Source: an uncultured Curtobacterium sp.
GTDB taxonomy: Bacteria > Actinomycetota > Actinomycetes > Actinomycetales > Microbacteriaceae
Assembly (NCBI GenBank): GCA_913774725.1
Contig: CAJYIG010000355.1
Span: forward strand, 1 to 8,728
DNA length: 8,728 bases
Direction of reading: 5' to 3'
A program made the translations under genes and the position numbers. Shown in pieces: positions 1-8,306 of this stretch; position 1 is the first letter of the stretch; every line of letters starts with the position of its first letter. Under the pieces are notes generated by a model. The model had not been told where the DNA came from. It made no database searches and saw nothing but the letters and a program-made list of their open reading frames with translations.

Positions 1-192
1 CTCGGGCAGTCGATCAACATCTTCAAGAAGGAGATGGGCGACGACAAGAAGGCGGCGAAGGACGGCACGGTGCAGGACGCCGCACAGCCCGGGTCGGCCC
101 AGTACACGGCGCCGCAGGGTGACACCGCCGGCCCCGTCGTGAACCCCGGTCCGTCGGTGCAGCCGAACGCGCACACCGACCCCCGGAGCTAG
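1..192 (+). CDS. tatA: TatA-like Sec-independent translocase subunit, C-terminal part
   Basis: Frame 1 is open from the window edge to a TAG at 190-192 and gives 63 residues, so the N-terminal membrane helix lies outside the window. The visible protein starts LGQSINIFKKEMGDDKKAAK, which matches the end of the TatA amphipathic helix (typically LG-S-IFKKE) followed by a charged stretch. After that comes a hydrophilic, Pro/Gly/Gln-rich tail of about 40 residues, usual for actinobacterial TatA. TatA forms the pore-like part of the twin-arginine pathway, which moves folded proteins across the cytoplasmic membrane. TatB also has an amphipathic helix, but the FKKEM pattern and the short tail favour TatA. 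The identification rests on about 20 residues, so confidence is moderate. Confidence 0.7.
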   Translation, partial: LGQSINIFKKEMGDDKKAAKDGTVQDAAQPGSAQYTAPQGDTAGPVVNPGPSVQPNAHTDPRS

Positions 193-262
193 GGCGCTCC
201 AGCTCGCCAGACCTCCCGCACTGCGGGAACACGCCCAGGACACCCAGCCCCGTCCTGTCGGC

Positions 263-298
263 GGAAGCCCCCGCGACCATCCGGTCGCGGGGGCTTCC
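263..298. terminator. Perfect hairpin between convergent genes, likely bidirectional terminator
   Basis: Positions 263-278 and 283-298 are perfect reverse complements (16-bp stem) around a 4-nt loop (ATCC). The hairpin lies 70 nt after the tatA-like stop and 47 nt before the stop of the convergent membrane-protein gene. There is no clear U-tract, which is common for terminators in high-GC actinobacteria. The placement suggests it ends both transcripts. Confidence 0.85.
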
Positions 299-345
299 CA
301 CGTCTCCTGTGCCGGCGTCGGACGTCGGGTCCTGGCGGAGATCGA

Positions 346-1650
346 TCAGGTGACGGCCGGTCGAGGGGTGGGGAGGACCTCGGTCGTCCCATCACGGGTC
401 TCGTCCTCGCTGCTGCTGCCGGTGCGGTCGTCCAGGGACCGCGCGCAGCGTCGCGCGAGAGCCTCGAGCGGTCCGCGTCTGCCGGCTCGGTCGAGCAGCG
501 CCGCCGTGACCGCCGCCGCCACGACCAGGACGAGGTACGGGAACCACCCGTCGAGCGCCGGCAGCGGGTCCGGCCGTCCGGCGACCACCCACGCACCGAT
601 CGCGAGGACGTGTCCGCAGTACAGCGTCAGGGCGCACCGACCGATCGACGAGAGCGGCCGCAGGCGCAGCGGTGCGACCGCCGTGAGGAGCAGGGCCGCG
701 GCGAGCACGGCGACCGCGACCCCGGTCGCCCCGAGGAGCTCGAAGGTCGACCCACCGTGCGGGGAGACGTCGAGCAGCCGCGCCCAGTCCACTTCGGGGA
801 GCGGCTGCTGCTCGGGGACGACCATCGTCGCGGAGGATCCCGTCGGGATCGTGACGGACCCGGACCCGGACCCGGTGCTCGACCCCGGCGGGTCGGGGAT
901 CGGGATCATCGTGCCGACCGGACCGGAGATGCCGAAGGCATGCGCGACGAGCGTGCCGCCGCCGTAGCCCACGACCGCTGCACCGATGCCCGAGCCGAGT
1001 GCGCCCCACAGCACCCTCCGGCGCTCGAGGCCGAGCCGTGCCAGGAGCACACCGGCGAGGACGACGCCGAACCACGACACCGCCGGGTAGCCCGAGAACA
1101 GCGGGTCCGCGAGTCCGACACCGCTCAGCGCGGCGACCGACTGGCCGACGAGGGCGATCGGGGGGCCGGCGACGAGGGCGAGGACCGCGGCCAGGACCAC
1201 CCAGCGCAGCCGGAGCCGCAGGAACGGCAGCGCCGCGACGAACAGCACGGCGTAGGTGGGCAGGATGACGAGGATGCCGCCCGGGACCAGGGTCAGGAGC
1301 GCCCCCATCGCGAGGAGCAGCGCAGCTCGGGCCAGGACGTGCCGACGGTCGCGGATCCGTCCGCGATCGCTCGGGCCGGTGGTCGCCAGGACGAGGGACA
1401 CGCCGGCGCAGAGCGCGAACAGCACGGAGGACCGCCCGTGGACCAGCGCGCCCCAGGTCGAGGGGTCGCCGAGGTCGACGGGATCGTGGAGTGGGGCGAC
1501 GTGGGCGGCGAACATCCCCAGCACCGCGAGGCCGCGTGCGGCGTCGAGGCCGTCGAGTCGGGGGCGTCGTGGCGGGCGGTCGCCGGTGCCGGTGCCTGCG
1601 GCGGTGACGGTGGTGCTGGCGGACGTGGGCCGTATCGTGACATGTTGCAT
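346..1650 (-). CDS. Multi-pass membrane protein, HGSNAT/DUF1624-DUF418-like (putative acyltransferase)
   Basis: A 434-residue protein is read from ATG at 1650 (complement) to TGA at 348-346. A soluble Ser/Thr/Arg-rich N-terminus of about 30 residues precedes [20 protein letters not shown] (31-50). [16 protein letters not shown] follows at 71-86, then several hydrophobic helices, and [17 protein letters not shown] near 334-350. This order (R-x-x-x-LDxxRG, GR-S-LF-ll-AG-S, late GR-aLT-Y-gH) is typical of the family related to heparan-alpha-glucosaminide N-acetyltransferase and DUF418, which are proposed to move acyl groups across the membrane. The true substrate is unknown. A Gly/Ser run (256-265) in a loop region comes from a GGACCC tandem repeat at 856-873. 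The C-terminal ~40 residues are charged and probably cytoplasmic. No strong Shine-Dalgarno is visible. The start is chosen because it is the first in-frame ATG, and it lies 21 nt after a GAAACA element that recurs before other genes here. Confidence 0.8.
   Translation of the reverse strand: MQHVTIRPTSASTTVTAAGTGTGDRPPRRPRLDGLDAARGLAVLGMFAAHVAPLHDPVDLGDPSTWGALVHGRSSVLFALCAGVSLVLATTGPSDRGRIRDRRHVLARAALLLAMGALLTLVPGGILVILPTYAVLFVAALPFLRLRLRWVVLAAVLALVAGPPIALVGQSVAALSGVGLADPLFSGYPAVSWFGVVLAGVLLARLGLERRRVLWGALGSGIGAAVVGYGGGTLVAHAFGISGPVGTMIPIPDPPGSSTGSGSGSVTIPTGSSATMVVPEQQPLPEVDWARLLDVSPHGGSTFELLGATGVAVAVLAAALLLTAVAPLRLRPLSSIGRCALTLYCGHVLAIGAWVVAGRPDPLPALDGWFPYLVLVVAAAVTAALLDRAGRRGPLEALARRCARSLDDRTGSSSEDETRDGTTEVLPTPRPAVT
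856..873. repeat. Short tandem repeat GGACCC x3 inside the membrane-protein gene
   Basis: Three perfect copies of GGACCC. Read on the minus strand they encode part of the Gly-Ser run in a loop of the putative acyltransferase. The six-base unit keeps the frame, so copy number could vary without breaking the gene. Confidence 0.7.
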
Positions 1651-1776
1651 GTTCCGATCATGGCGACCCGGTGTTTCGTCGGTGTGTGCGTCTCCTGGTG
1701 CGACCGGTGCGGAACGGGCGTCGTTCGTGAGCCCTGGCCGTGCGCGGGTCGGCGGTCGAGCGGGCACGATGAGGTC
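1651..1776. promoter_or_regulatory. Divergent intergenic region with TGTTTCG element and a short palindrome
   Basis: This 126-bp stretch separates the minus-strand membrane-protein gene from the MFS gene and must hold promoters for both. It contains TGTTTCG at 1672-1678 (CGAAACA on the minus strand, 21 nt before the minus-strand ATG). That element lies in an 18-base segment (1668-1685) repeated exactly at 7637-7654. A second dyad, GAACG-N5-CGTTC, lies at 1712-1726. I see no convincing TTGACA/TANNNT pair on either strand. Confidence 0.5.
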
Positions 1777-3171
1777 ATGGACCCGCACCGCCCGACAGCG
1801 CCGCTGCGCGGTGACCGTCGAGTCGTCCTCGTGGTCGCGATCCTGGCGTCCTTCGTCGTCGGGCTCGACTCGAGCGTGGTGAACGTCGCGCTCCCGGCGA
1901 TCCGGCACGAGCTCGGCGGCGGGCTGGTCGTGCAGCAGTGGGTCGTCGACGCCTACCTCGTGACCCTCGGGTCGCTCATCCTCGTCGCCGGCTCGCTCTC
2001 GGACGTGTTCGGGCGGGTGCGGATCGTCACGTGGGGGCTGGTCGTCTTCGGGGTGGCCTCGGTCGCGTGCGCGATCGCACCGTCGGGCGAGGTGCTCGTC
2101 GTGGCGCGTGCAGTGCAGGGGATCGGCGGGGCACTCGTCACCCCGAGCTCGCTCGCGCTCATCGTCGCCGCGTACCGCGAAGCGGCCCAGGCGAGGGCGA
2201 TCGGCACGTGGACGGCCTGGTCGAGTGCCGCGGTCATCGTCGGTCCGGTCGTCGGCGGGCTCGTGGTCGACGGCATCGGCTGGCGGTGGATCTTCGTGCT
2301 GACCGCGGTGCCGATCGCGGTCACCATCCCGCTGGTCCTGCGCATCACGGGTGACGTGCCGCCGGTGCGGCGACCGCCGATCGACGTCGTCGGCGCGGTC
2401 CTGGCGGTCGTCGGTGTGGGCGGCGTGGTGCTCGGGCTCATCGAGCAGGAGCGACTCGGGTGGGACGCCCCCGTGGTCGTCGTCGCGCTCGTCGCCGGAG
2501 CAGCCGCGCTCGTGGCGTTCGTGCCGTGGGAACGACGGGTCGCCGGGGCTGGGGGAGCGCCGCTCGTGCCGCTCGAGCTCTTCCGGGCGCGGAACTTCGC
2601 GGTCGGGAACCTCGCGACCCTGTCGATCTACGGGGCGCTCGGCATGGTCGGCTTCGTCGTGACGCTCTTCCTGCAGGAGGTCTGGTCGTTCCCCGCCTGG
2701 CTCGCCGGTGTCGCGAGCCTGCCCCCGACGATCCTGCTCCTCGCGCTGTCCACCACGGTCGGCGCGCTCGCCGGTCGCCACGGCCCGCGGTGGTTCATGG
2801 CCGCGGGCCCCGCGATCGCCGCGGTCGGGGCGCTCGTGATGCTCGGCGTCGGCGACGACCCGGCGGCGTACTGGTGGACGGTGCTGCCCGGGCTGGTGCT
2901 CGTCGGTGTGGGGATCGCCGCGATGGTGACGCCGCTGACGAGTGCCGTGCTCGGGTCGGTGCCGGAGCGCGAGGCCGGCGTGGGGTCGGCGGTCAACAAC
3001 GCCGTCGCCCGGGTCGCCGGTCTCGTGGTCGTGGCGCTCGCCGGGGTCGTGCTCGGCGGTGGGGTGAGCGTGCTCGGCTTCCACCGGGCGATGGTCGTGA
3101 TGGCGTTCCTGCTCGTGGCGGGGGCACTCGTCAGCGCGGTGGGGATCCGGAACAAACCTGCCCGTCCGTAA
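1777..3171 (+). CDS. MFS transporter, DHA2/QacA-EmrB-type drug exporter
   Basis: The product has 464 residues and is strongly hydrophobic throughout, which fits the 14-helix DHA2 branch of the major facilitator superfamily (drug:proton antiporters in the cytoplasmic membrane). The first helix carries [13 protein letters not shown] (30-42), the usual DHA2 D1 signature. Motif A is [12 protein letters not shown] (72-83), a motif B-like [11 protein letters not shown] is at 110-120, and the antiporter motif C is [18 protein letters not shown] (156-173). ATG 1777 is preceded by GATGAGG only 2 nt away, a poorly spaced ribosome site, but starting here places the first helix correctly after a short charged N-terminus. 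The substrate cannot be read from sequence. No regulator gene lies beside it in the window. It ends at TAA directly before the clpB operator, with no terminator visible between, so some readthrough into clpB is possible. Confidence 0.9.
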   Translation: MDPHRPTAPLRGDRRVVLVVAILASFVVGLDSSVVNVALPAIRHELGGGLVVQQWVVDAYLVTLGSLILVAGSLSDVFGRVRIVTWGLVVFGVASVACAIAPSGEVLVVARAVQGIGGALVTPSSLALIVAAYREAAQARAIGTWTAWSSAAVIVGPVVGGLVVDGIGWRWIFVLTAVPIAVTIPLVLRITGDVPPVRRPPIDVVGAVLAVVGVGGVVLGLIEQERLGWDAPVVVVALVAGAAALVAFVPWERRVAGAGGAPLVPLELFRARNFAVGNLATLSIYGALGMVGFVVTLFLQEVWSFPAWLAGVASLPPTILLLALSTTVGALAGRHGPRWFMAAGPAIAAVGALVMLGVGDDPAAYWWTVLPGLVLVGVGIAAMVTPLTSAVLGSVPEREAGVGSAVNNAVARVAGLVVVALAGVVLGGGVSVLGFHRAMVVMAFLLVAGALVSAVGIRNKPARP

Positions 3172-3192
3172 GTTGAGTCCAGTAGACTCAAG
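3172..3192. promoter_or_regulatory. HAIR operator (HspR-associated inverted repeat) before clpB
   Basis: The sequence is GTTGAGT-N7-ACTCAAG, and the known HAIR consensus is CTTGAGT-N7-ACTCAAG. The only mismatch is the first base of the left arm, and the 7-base spacer (3179-3185) is as expected. HspR is a MerR-family repressor that binds HAIR with DnaK as co-repressor and controls dnaK and clpB in actinobacteria. The left arm TTGAGT could also act as a -35 box, so binding would block the promoter. No clear -10 box follows. HspR itself is not in the window. Confidence 0.88.
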
Positions 3193-3206
3193 TGCAAGAG
3201 CACGGG

Positions 3207-3223
3207 CCGTACGCGCAGTACGG
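3207..3223. promoter_or_regulatory. Palindrome CCGTAC-N5-GTACGG in the clpB leader
   Basis: This is a perfect 6-bp inverted repeat around GCGCA. It lies 14 nt after the HAIR element and 36 nt before the clpB ATG. It could be a second operator or a small leader hairpin. The role is unknown, and a chance dyad of this size is possible. Confidence 0.3.
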
Positions 3224-3259
3224 GACCACACGACCACCGCAACGGAAAGGACGGACCGC

Positions 3260-5428
<2,169 letters not shown>

Positions 5429-5472
5429 TCGGACGGTCGGTCCGTTCGCGACAGGACCGATCGCACAGCGGT

Positions 5473-5529
5473 GACGGCCTGGAGGCCCGGTGCCGGTCCA
5501 CGAGCCCGGCACCGGGCCTCCAGGCCGTC
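5473..5529 (+). terminator. Strong terminator hairpin after clpB
   Basis: Arms 5473-5496 and 5506-5529 are perfect reverse complements (24 bp) around a 9-nt loop. The hairpin begins 45 nt after the clpB stop and is rich in GC. It should separate heat-shock transcription of clpB from the following two-component operon. No U-tract follows. Confidence 0.85.
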
Positions 5530-5555
5530 GCGTCCCCTCCGCCGTCACCATCCGG

Positions 5556-5572
5556 GTAACGCTGCGGAAACA
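5556..5572 (+). promoter_or_regulatory. GTAAC-N6-GAAACA direct-repeat-like element before the small ORF/regulator operon
   Basis: GTAAC at 5556-5560 and GAAAC at 5567-5571 are repeated with an 11-bp period, the spacing at which OmpR-type regulators usually bind tandem half-sites. GAAACA (5567-5572) ends exactly 22 nt before ATG 5595, the same distance as before both lipoprotein genes. Autoregulation by the downstream response regulator is a plausible inference but untested. Confidence 0.4.
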
Positions 5573-5594
5573 GGTGGCTCGCCAGGCTCGTCGC

Positions 5595-5717
5595 ATGGAC
5601 ACGCTCTCGATCGACACCGTTCCCCTCTTCGTCGTCCCCGGCCCGGAGAGCCGCGCCTTCGTCGTCCACCTGGACGAGCGTCGCGGCACCGTGCACGTCG
5701 ACCCAGCCGACGCATAG
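5595..5717 (+). CDS. Small 40-residue hypothetical protein ahead of the response regulator
   Basis: I do not recognise this protein. ATG 5595 to TAG 5717 gives 40 residues beginning MDTLSIDTVPLFVVPGPESR and ending in VDPADA. Third codon positions are almost all G or C, as in the real genes nearby, which supports coding. There is no signal peptide, no membrane helix and no cysteine. The pattern of short hydrophobic strands (LFVV, AFVVHL, TVHV) separated by charged turns suggests a small beta-rich soluble peptide. No clear Shine-Dalgarno precedes the ATG. Its stop lies 7 nt before the regulator's ATG, so it would be translated from the same mRNA and could couple translation of the regulator. 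The frame is open further upstream into the terminator, so the start is not fully secure. It could also be a leader peptide or a non-coding leader. Confidence 0.5.
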   Translation: MDTLSIDTVPLFVVPGPESRAFVVHLDERRGTVHVDPADA

Positions 5718-5724
5718 AAATTCC

Positions 5725-6393
5725 ATGTGTCATGTACCCGTGCGCGTACTGGTGGTGGACGACGAGACAGCCCTGGCCGACCTGATCGCCCGTGGCCTCA
5801 CGCGACAGGACATGGCCGTCGACGTGGCGTACCGCGGTGACCACGCCGACGAGTTGCTCGCCGTGAACGACTACGACGTCGTCGTGCTCGACCGTGACCT
5901 CCCCGGCATGCACGGGGACGAGGTCGCCCGACGGCAGACCGCCCGGTCCGGGTGCACGCGGATCCTCATGCTGACCGCCGCGACCGCGCTGACGGACCGC
6001 GTCCACGGGCTCGAGCTCGGCGCCGACGACTACCTGCCGAAGCCGTTCGAGTTCCCCGAGCTCGTCGCCCGGGTCCGCGCGCTCGGTCGACGCAGCACCG
6101 CCGCCGTCGCGCCGGTGCTCGAGCGGGACGGCCTGCTCCTCGACTCGAACCGCCGCATCGCCACGCGCGACGGTCGGCCGCTCGACCTCACCACGAAGGA
6201 GCTCGGGGTGCTCGAGGTCCTGCTCCGCGCGGACGGACGGATCGTCTCCGCCGAGGAGCTCCTCGAGAAGGTCTGGGACATGAACATCGACCCGTTCACC
6301 GCTGCCGTGCGGGTGACGATGTCGAAGCTCCGCAAGAAGCTCGGCGCCCCGGACCCGATCCGGACCGTCCCGGGCAAGGGCTACGCGCTGTGA
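5725..6393 (+). CDS. OmpR/PhoB-family response regulator
   Basis: The 222-residue protein has an N-terminal receiver domain and a C-terminal winged-helix DNA-binding domain. The receiver shows the acidic pocket D12/D13, phosphoacceptor D56 in VVVLDRDLPG, T84 in MLTA and K106 in LPKPFEFPEL. The winged helix (about 131-222) has LTTKELGVLEVLLR, a recognition region around VRVTMSKLRKKL (195-206) and the closing IRTVPGKGYAL. The neighbouring kinase, which overlaps its last codons, is the expected phosphodonor. The start is uncertain. ATG 5725 gives MCHVPVRVLVVDDE, while GTG 5740 would give the more usual MRVLVVDDE. Neither has a good ribosome site, and an AT-rich TAGAAATT lies just before the ATG. 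Targets are unknown; the GAAACA elements before nearby genes are candidates. Confidence 0.93.
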   Translation: MCHVPVRVLVVDDETALADLIARGLTRQDMAVDVAYRGDHADELLAVNDYDVVVLDRDLPGMHGDEVARRQTARSGCTRILMLTAATALTDRVHGLELGADDYLPKPFEFPELVARVRALGRRSTAAVAPVLERDGLLLDSNRRIATRDGRPLDLTTKELGVLEVLLRADGRIVSAEELLEKVWDMNIDPFTAAVRVTMSKLRKKLGAPDPIRTVPGKGYAL

Positions 6394-7592
6394 CCCGACT
6401 CTGGTCCATCCGCGCCCGGACGACCCTGACGTTCGCGGTCGCCTCGATGGTCCTGACGGCGGCCGTCGTGCTCCTGGTGACGTGGGCCTCGACGGTGACG
6501 CTCACCGGGACGATCGACGGCGGCGCGGCCGAACGGACGCCCTCGTTGCGGAGCACCACCGCGGGCGACGACGGCGAGTGGTGGACGGACTCCGAGCTCC
6601 GACCGGGGCACGGCTCCGAGACCCCGGCAGGGGGTGCTCGGGACGTCCGTGGTGCCGAAGCGGTGATGGTGGTCGCGGAGGCCAACCGGACGCAGTGGCA
6701 GTGGGCAGCGGTCGGGGTGCTCGCCGCCGGGCTGCTGGCGGGCGGGACCGGCTGGGTCGTCAGCCGCCGGGTCCTCCGGCCGATCGACCGGATCACCGAC
6801 ACCGCACGCCGGCTGTCCGCGTCGACCCTGCACGAGCGCATCGGACTCGACGGCCCCGACGACGAGCTCCGGCGGCTCGCGGGGACGATCGACGACCTGC
6901 TCGACCGCCTCGAGGCAGCGTTCGAGAGTCAGCGGCGCTTCGTCGCCCAGGCATCGCACGAGCTGCGGACCCCGCTGGCCGTGCAGCGCGCCGCCCTGCA
7001 GGTCGGCCTGGGCGAGGACGCCCGTCGCGACGACGTCGTCGCGGTGCGCGAGGAACTGCTCGAGCAGAACCGGCGGACCGAGCACCTGGTCGAGAGCCTG
7101 CTGGCGCTCGCCGAGGCGGATCGTGGACTCGACGGCCGCGTCGACGACCTCGACCTCGCCGAGCTCGCCGGAGAGGTGGTCGCCGGACAGCGGGGCCACG
7201 CCCGGGCCGCGGGGGTGACCCTGACGGTCGAACCGTCCCCGGCTCCGGCTCCGGTTCCGGGGCCCGTGGTGTCGGCCGAACCGGTGCTCGTCCGACAGCT
7301 GGTGACGAACCTGGTCGACAACGCCGTCGAGTACAACGAGCCCGGCGGGTTCGTCCGCGTGTCGGCCGGTCCCGCCGGTCTCGGCGTCGAGAACTCGGGG
7401 CCGGTGGTGTCGGCGGATGAGGTCGCCGTACTGGTGGAACCGTTCCGGCGTGGGGCGCAGGGCGCTGCGACCGGGCGGCACAGCGGACTCGGGCTGTCCA
7501 TCGTCGCGGCGATCGTCCGCGCTCACGGGTGGTCCCTGGCCGTCGAGCCCCGCCCTGACGGTGGCCTCCGGGTGCGGGTCACGACGGGCTGA
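6390..7592 (+). CDS. Membrane sensor histidine kinase
   Basis: The 400-residue protein starts at GTG 6390, overlapping the regulator's stop in GTGA, with an AAGGG ribosome site 9-10 nt upstream; the pair is translationally coupled. Helix 1 is about residues 11-33 and helix 2 about 104-125. The roughly 70-residue extracytoplasmic loop between them is polar, with a WW pair at 64-65 and no cysteine. A HAMP linker (about 123-176) leads to the phosphoacceptor helix with H190 in SHELRTPLAVQR. The ATPase domain has the N box NLVDNAVEYN (307-316), a modified G1 box VENSGPVV (333-340), F box EPFRRG (350-355) and G2 box GLGLSIV (366-372). G1 has Asn-Ser-Gly where DxGxG is classical; such variants occur in active actinobacterial kinases. 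The kinase should sense an envelope signal and phosphorylate D56 of the adjacent regulator. The ligand is unknown. Confidence 0.93.
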   Translation: MTRLWSIRARTTLTFAVASMVLTAAVVLLVTWASTVTLTGTIDGGAAERTPSLRSTTAGDDGEWWTDSELRPGHGSETPAGGARDVRGAEAVMVVAEANRTQWQWAAVGVLAAGLLAGGTGWVVSRRVLRPIDRITDTARRLSASTLHERIGLDGPDDELRRLAGTIDDLLDRLEAAFESQRRFVAQASHELRTPLAVQRAALQVGLGEDARRDDVVAVREELLEQNRRTEHLVESLLALAEADRGLDGRVDDLDLAELAGEVVAGQRGHARAAGVTLTVEPSPAPAPVPGPVVSAEPVLVRQLVTNLVDNAVEYNEPGGFVRVSAGPAGLGVENSGPVVSADEVAVLVEPFRRGAQGAATGRHSGLGLSIVAAIVRAHGWSLAVEPRPDGGLRVRVTTG

Positions 7593-7637
7593 GCAGGGAT
7601 CGGCGGCGGTCCCGGCGAGGTCCTCGCATCCGGCCAC

Positions 7638-7684
7638 CGGTGTTTCGTCGGTGTCGCTCCGCCGCACGTCGTGCCGAAACACCG
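7638..7684 (+). promoter_or_regulatory. Wide inverted repeat upstream of the first lipoprotein gene
   Basis: CGGTGTTTCG (7638-7647) and CGAAACACCG (7675-7684) are perfect 10-bp inverted arms. Counted on the seven-base core, TGTTTCG-N27-CGAAACA, the right arm ends 22 nt before ATG 7704. The second lipoprotein gene has the same core geometry. It may be a regulator binding region with two sites about three helical turns apart, or a leader stem. No standard sigma-70 -10 box and no Shine-Dalgarno are visible. Confidence 0.55.
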
Positions 7685-7703
7685 CTCCGGGTGCACTGGT
7701 CGC

Positions 7704-8216
7704 ATGACCATCACGACGAAGCAGACCATCGGACGGTGCTCGACCGTCCTCGCCACCGTGCTCCTGGCAGCGGGCGCGCTCACCGCCTGATCCGCGGGGT
7801 CCGACGCTCCCGACGCAGCGGGCGGCACGACCTCGGCCGAGGGCAGCCAGCGCGAGAAGCTCCTGGCGAACGCGAAGTGCCTGCGCGACAAGGGGTACGA
7901 CGTCTCGGACGAGCAGTTCACGTCCGGGCGGTTCTCGATCCCCGAGGGTGCCGATCCCGACGAGTACCAGAAGGCGAGTGCGGAGTGCAGCGCGAAGAAC
8001 CGGAGCGCGGGTGACGCGCAGGGCCAGGCGACGCCGTTCGGGTTCGGCCCCGAGGTGGCGGCCTGCTTGCGCGACTCGGGCTTCGCCGACTACCCCGACG
8101 ACCCTGGGGCGCAGGGTGAGTACGTGCCGCAGGACGGCGACGGCTTCGGAGCGGCGCTCGGCAAGTGCGTCGCGGAGCACGGCGACGGTGCCGGAGTGCA
8201 AGCTCCCCGCGGCTGA
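7704..8216 (+). pseudogene. Paired-cysteine lipoprotein gene with in-frame TGA at the lipobox cysteine
   Basis: From ATG 7704 the frame encodes a signal peptide (basic start, then VLATVLLAAGALTA), a TGA at 7788-7790 (codon 29), and then 141 further sense codons to TGA 8214-8216. The TGA stands where the lipidated cysteine belongs: LTA-stop-SAG here, against LSAC-SSAG in the paralogue at 8307. Beyond it the frame is intact and keeps two motif copies: C59-L-R-D-K-G-Y with C95, and C121-L-R-D-S-G-FADYPD with C155. As written, translation yields only a 28-residue signal peptide. The simplest reading is a recent TGC/TGT-to-TGA nonsense change or a base-calling error. Recoding by selenocysteine or readthrough is possible but unsupported, as I see no clear selenocysteine-insertion hairpin. 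No restart codon that would rebuild a signal peptide exists. The family is not one I can name; its paralogue lies 90 nt downstream. Confidence 0.7.
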
Positions 8217-8243
8217 CCGGCGCGCGCAGCGGCGGAACCACTG

Positions 8244-8284
8244 TGTTTCGCCGCTGCAACCTCGGCCGACCGCCCGCTGAAACA
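8244..8284 (+). promoter_or_regulatory. TGTTTCG-N27-TGAAACA element before the second lipoprotein gene
   Basis: The left arm is at 8244-8250 and the right arm at 8278-8284, with 27 nt between them and 22 nt from the right arm to ATG 8307. The numbers are identical to the element before the first lipoprotein gene, although the spacer sequences differ at more than half of their positions. The right arm also sits in a small palindrome, CGCTG-AAA-CAGCG (8275-8287). Confidence 0.55.
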
Positions 8285-8306
8285 GCGCGCCTCGTTCCAT
8301 GGGTAC

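Noticed and set aside
610..1776. N-terminal extension of the MFS frame upstream of ATG 1777
   Set aside because: It is antisense to the acyltransferase-like gene and reads as a Glu/Arg/Gln-rich low-complexity stretch. The transporter needs no such extension.
5567..5594. ECF sigma promoter GGAAAC-N17-CGTC immediately before ATG 5595
   Set aside because: The -10-like CGTC ends 2 nt before the ATG, so transcription would start inside the gene. The same problem holds at 7704 and 8307, where the signal peptides fix the starts.
7791..7830. Possible selenocysteine-insertion hairpin after the TGA at 7788
   Set aside because: Only a weak CCGC/GCGG pairing with a large loop is visible, without a compact stem and apical loop at the expected distance, so selenocysteine is not supported by sequence alone.
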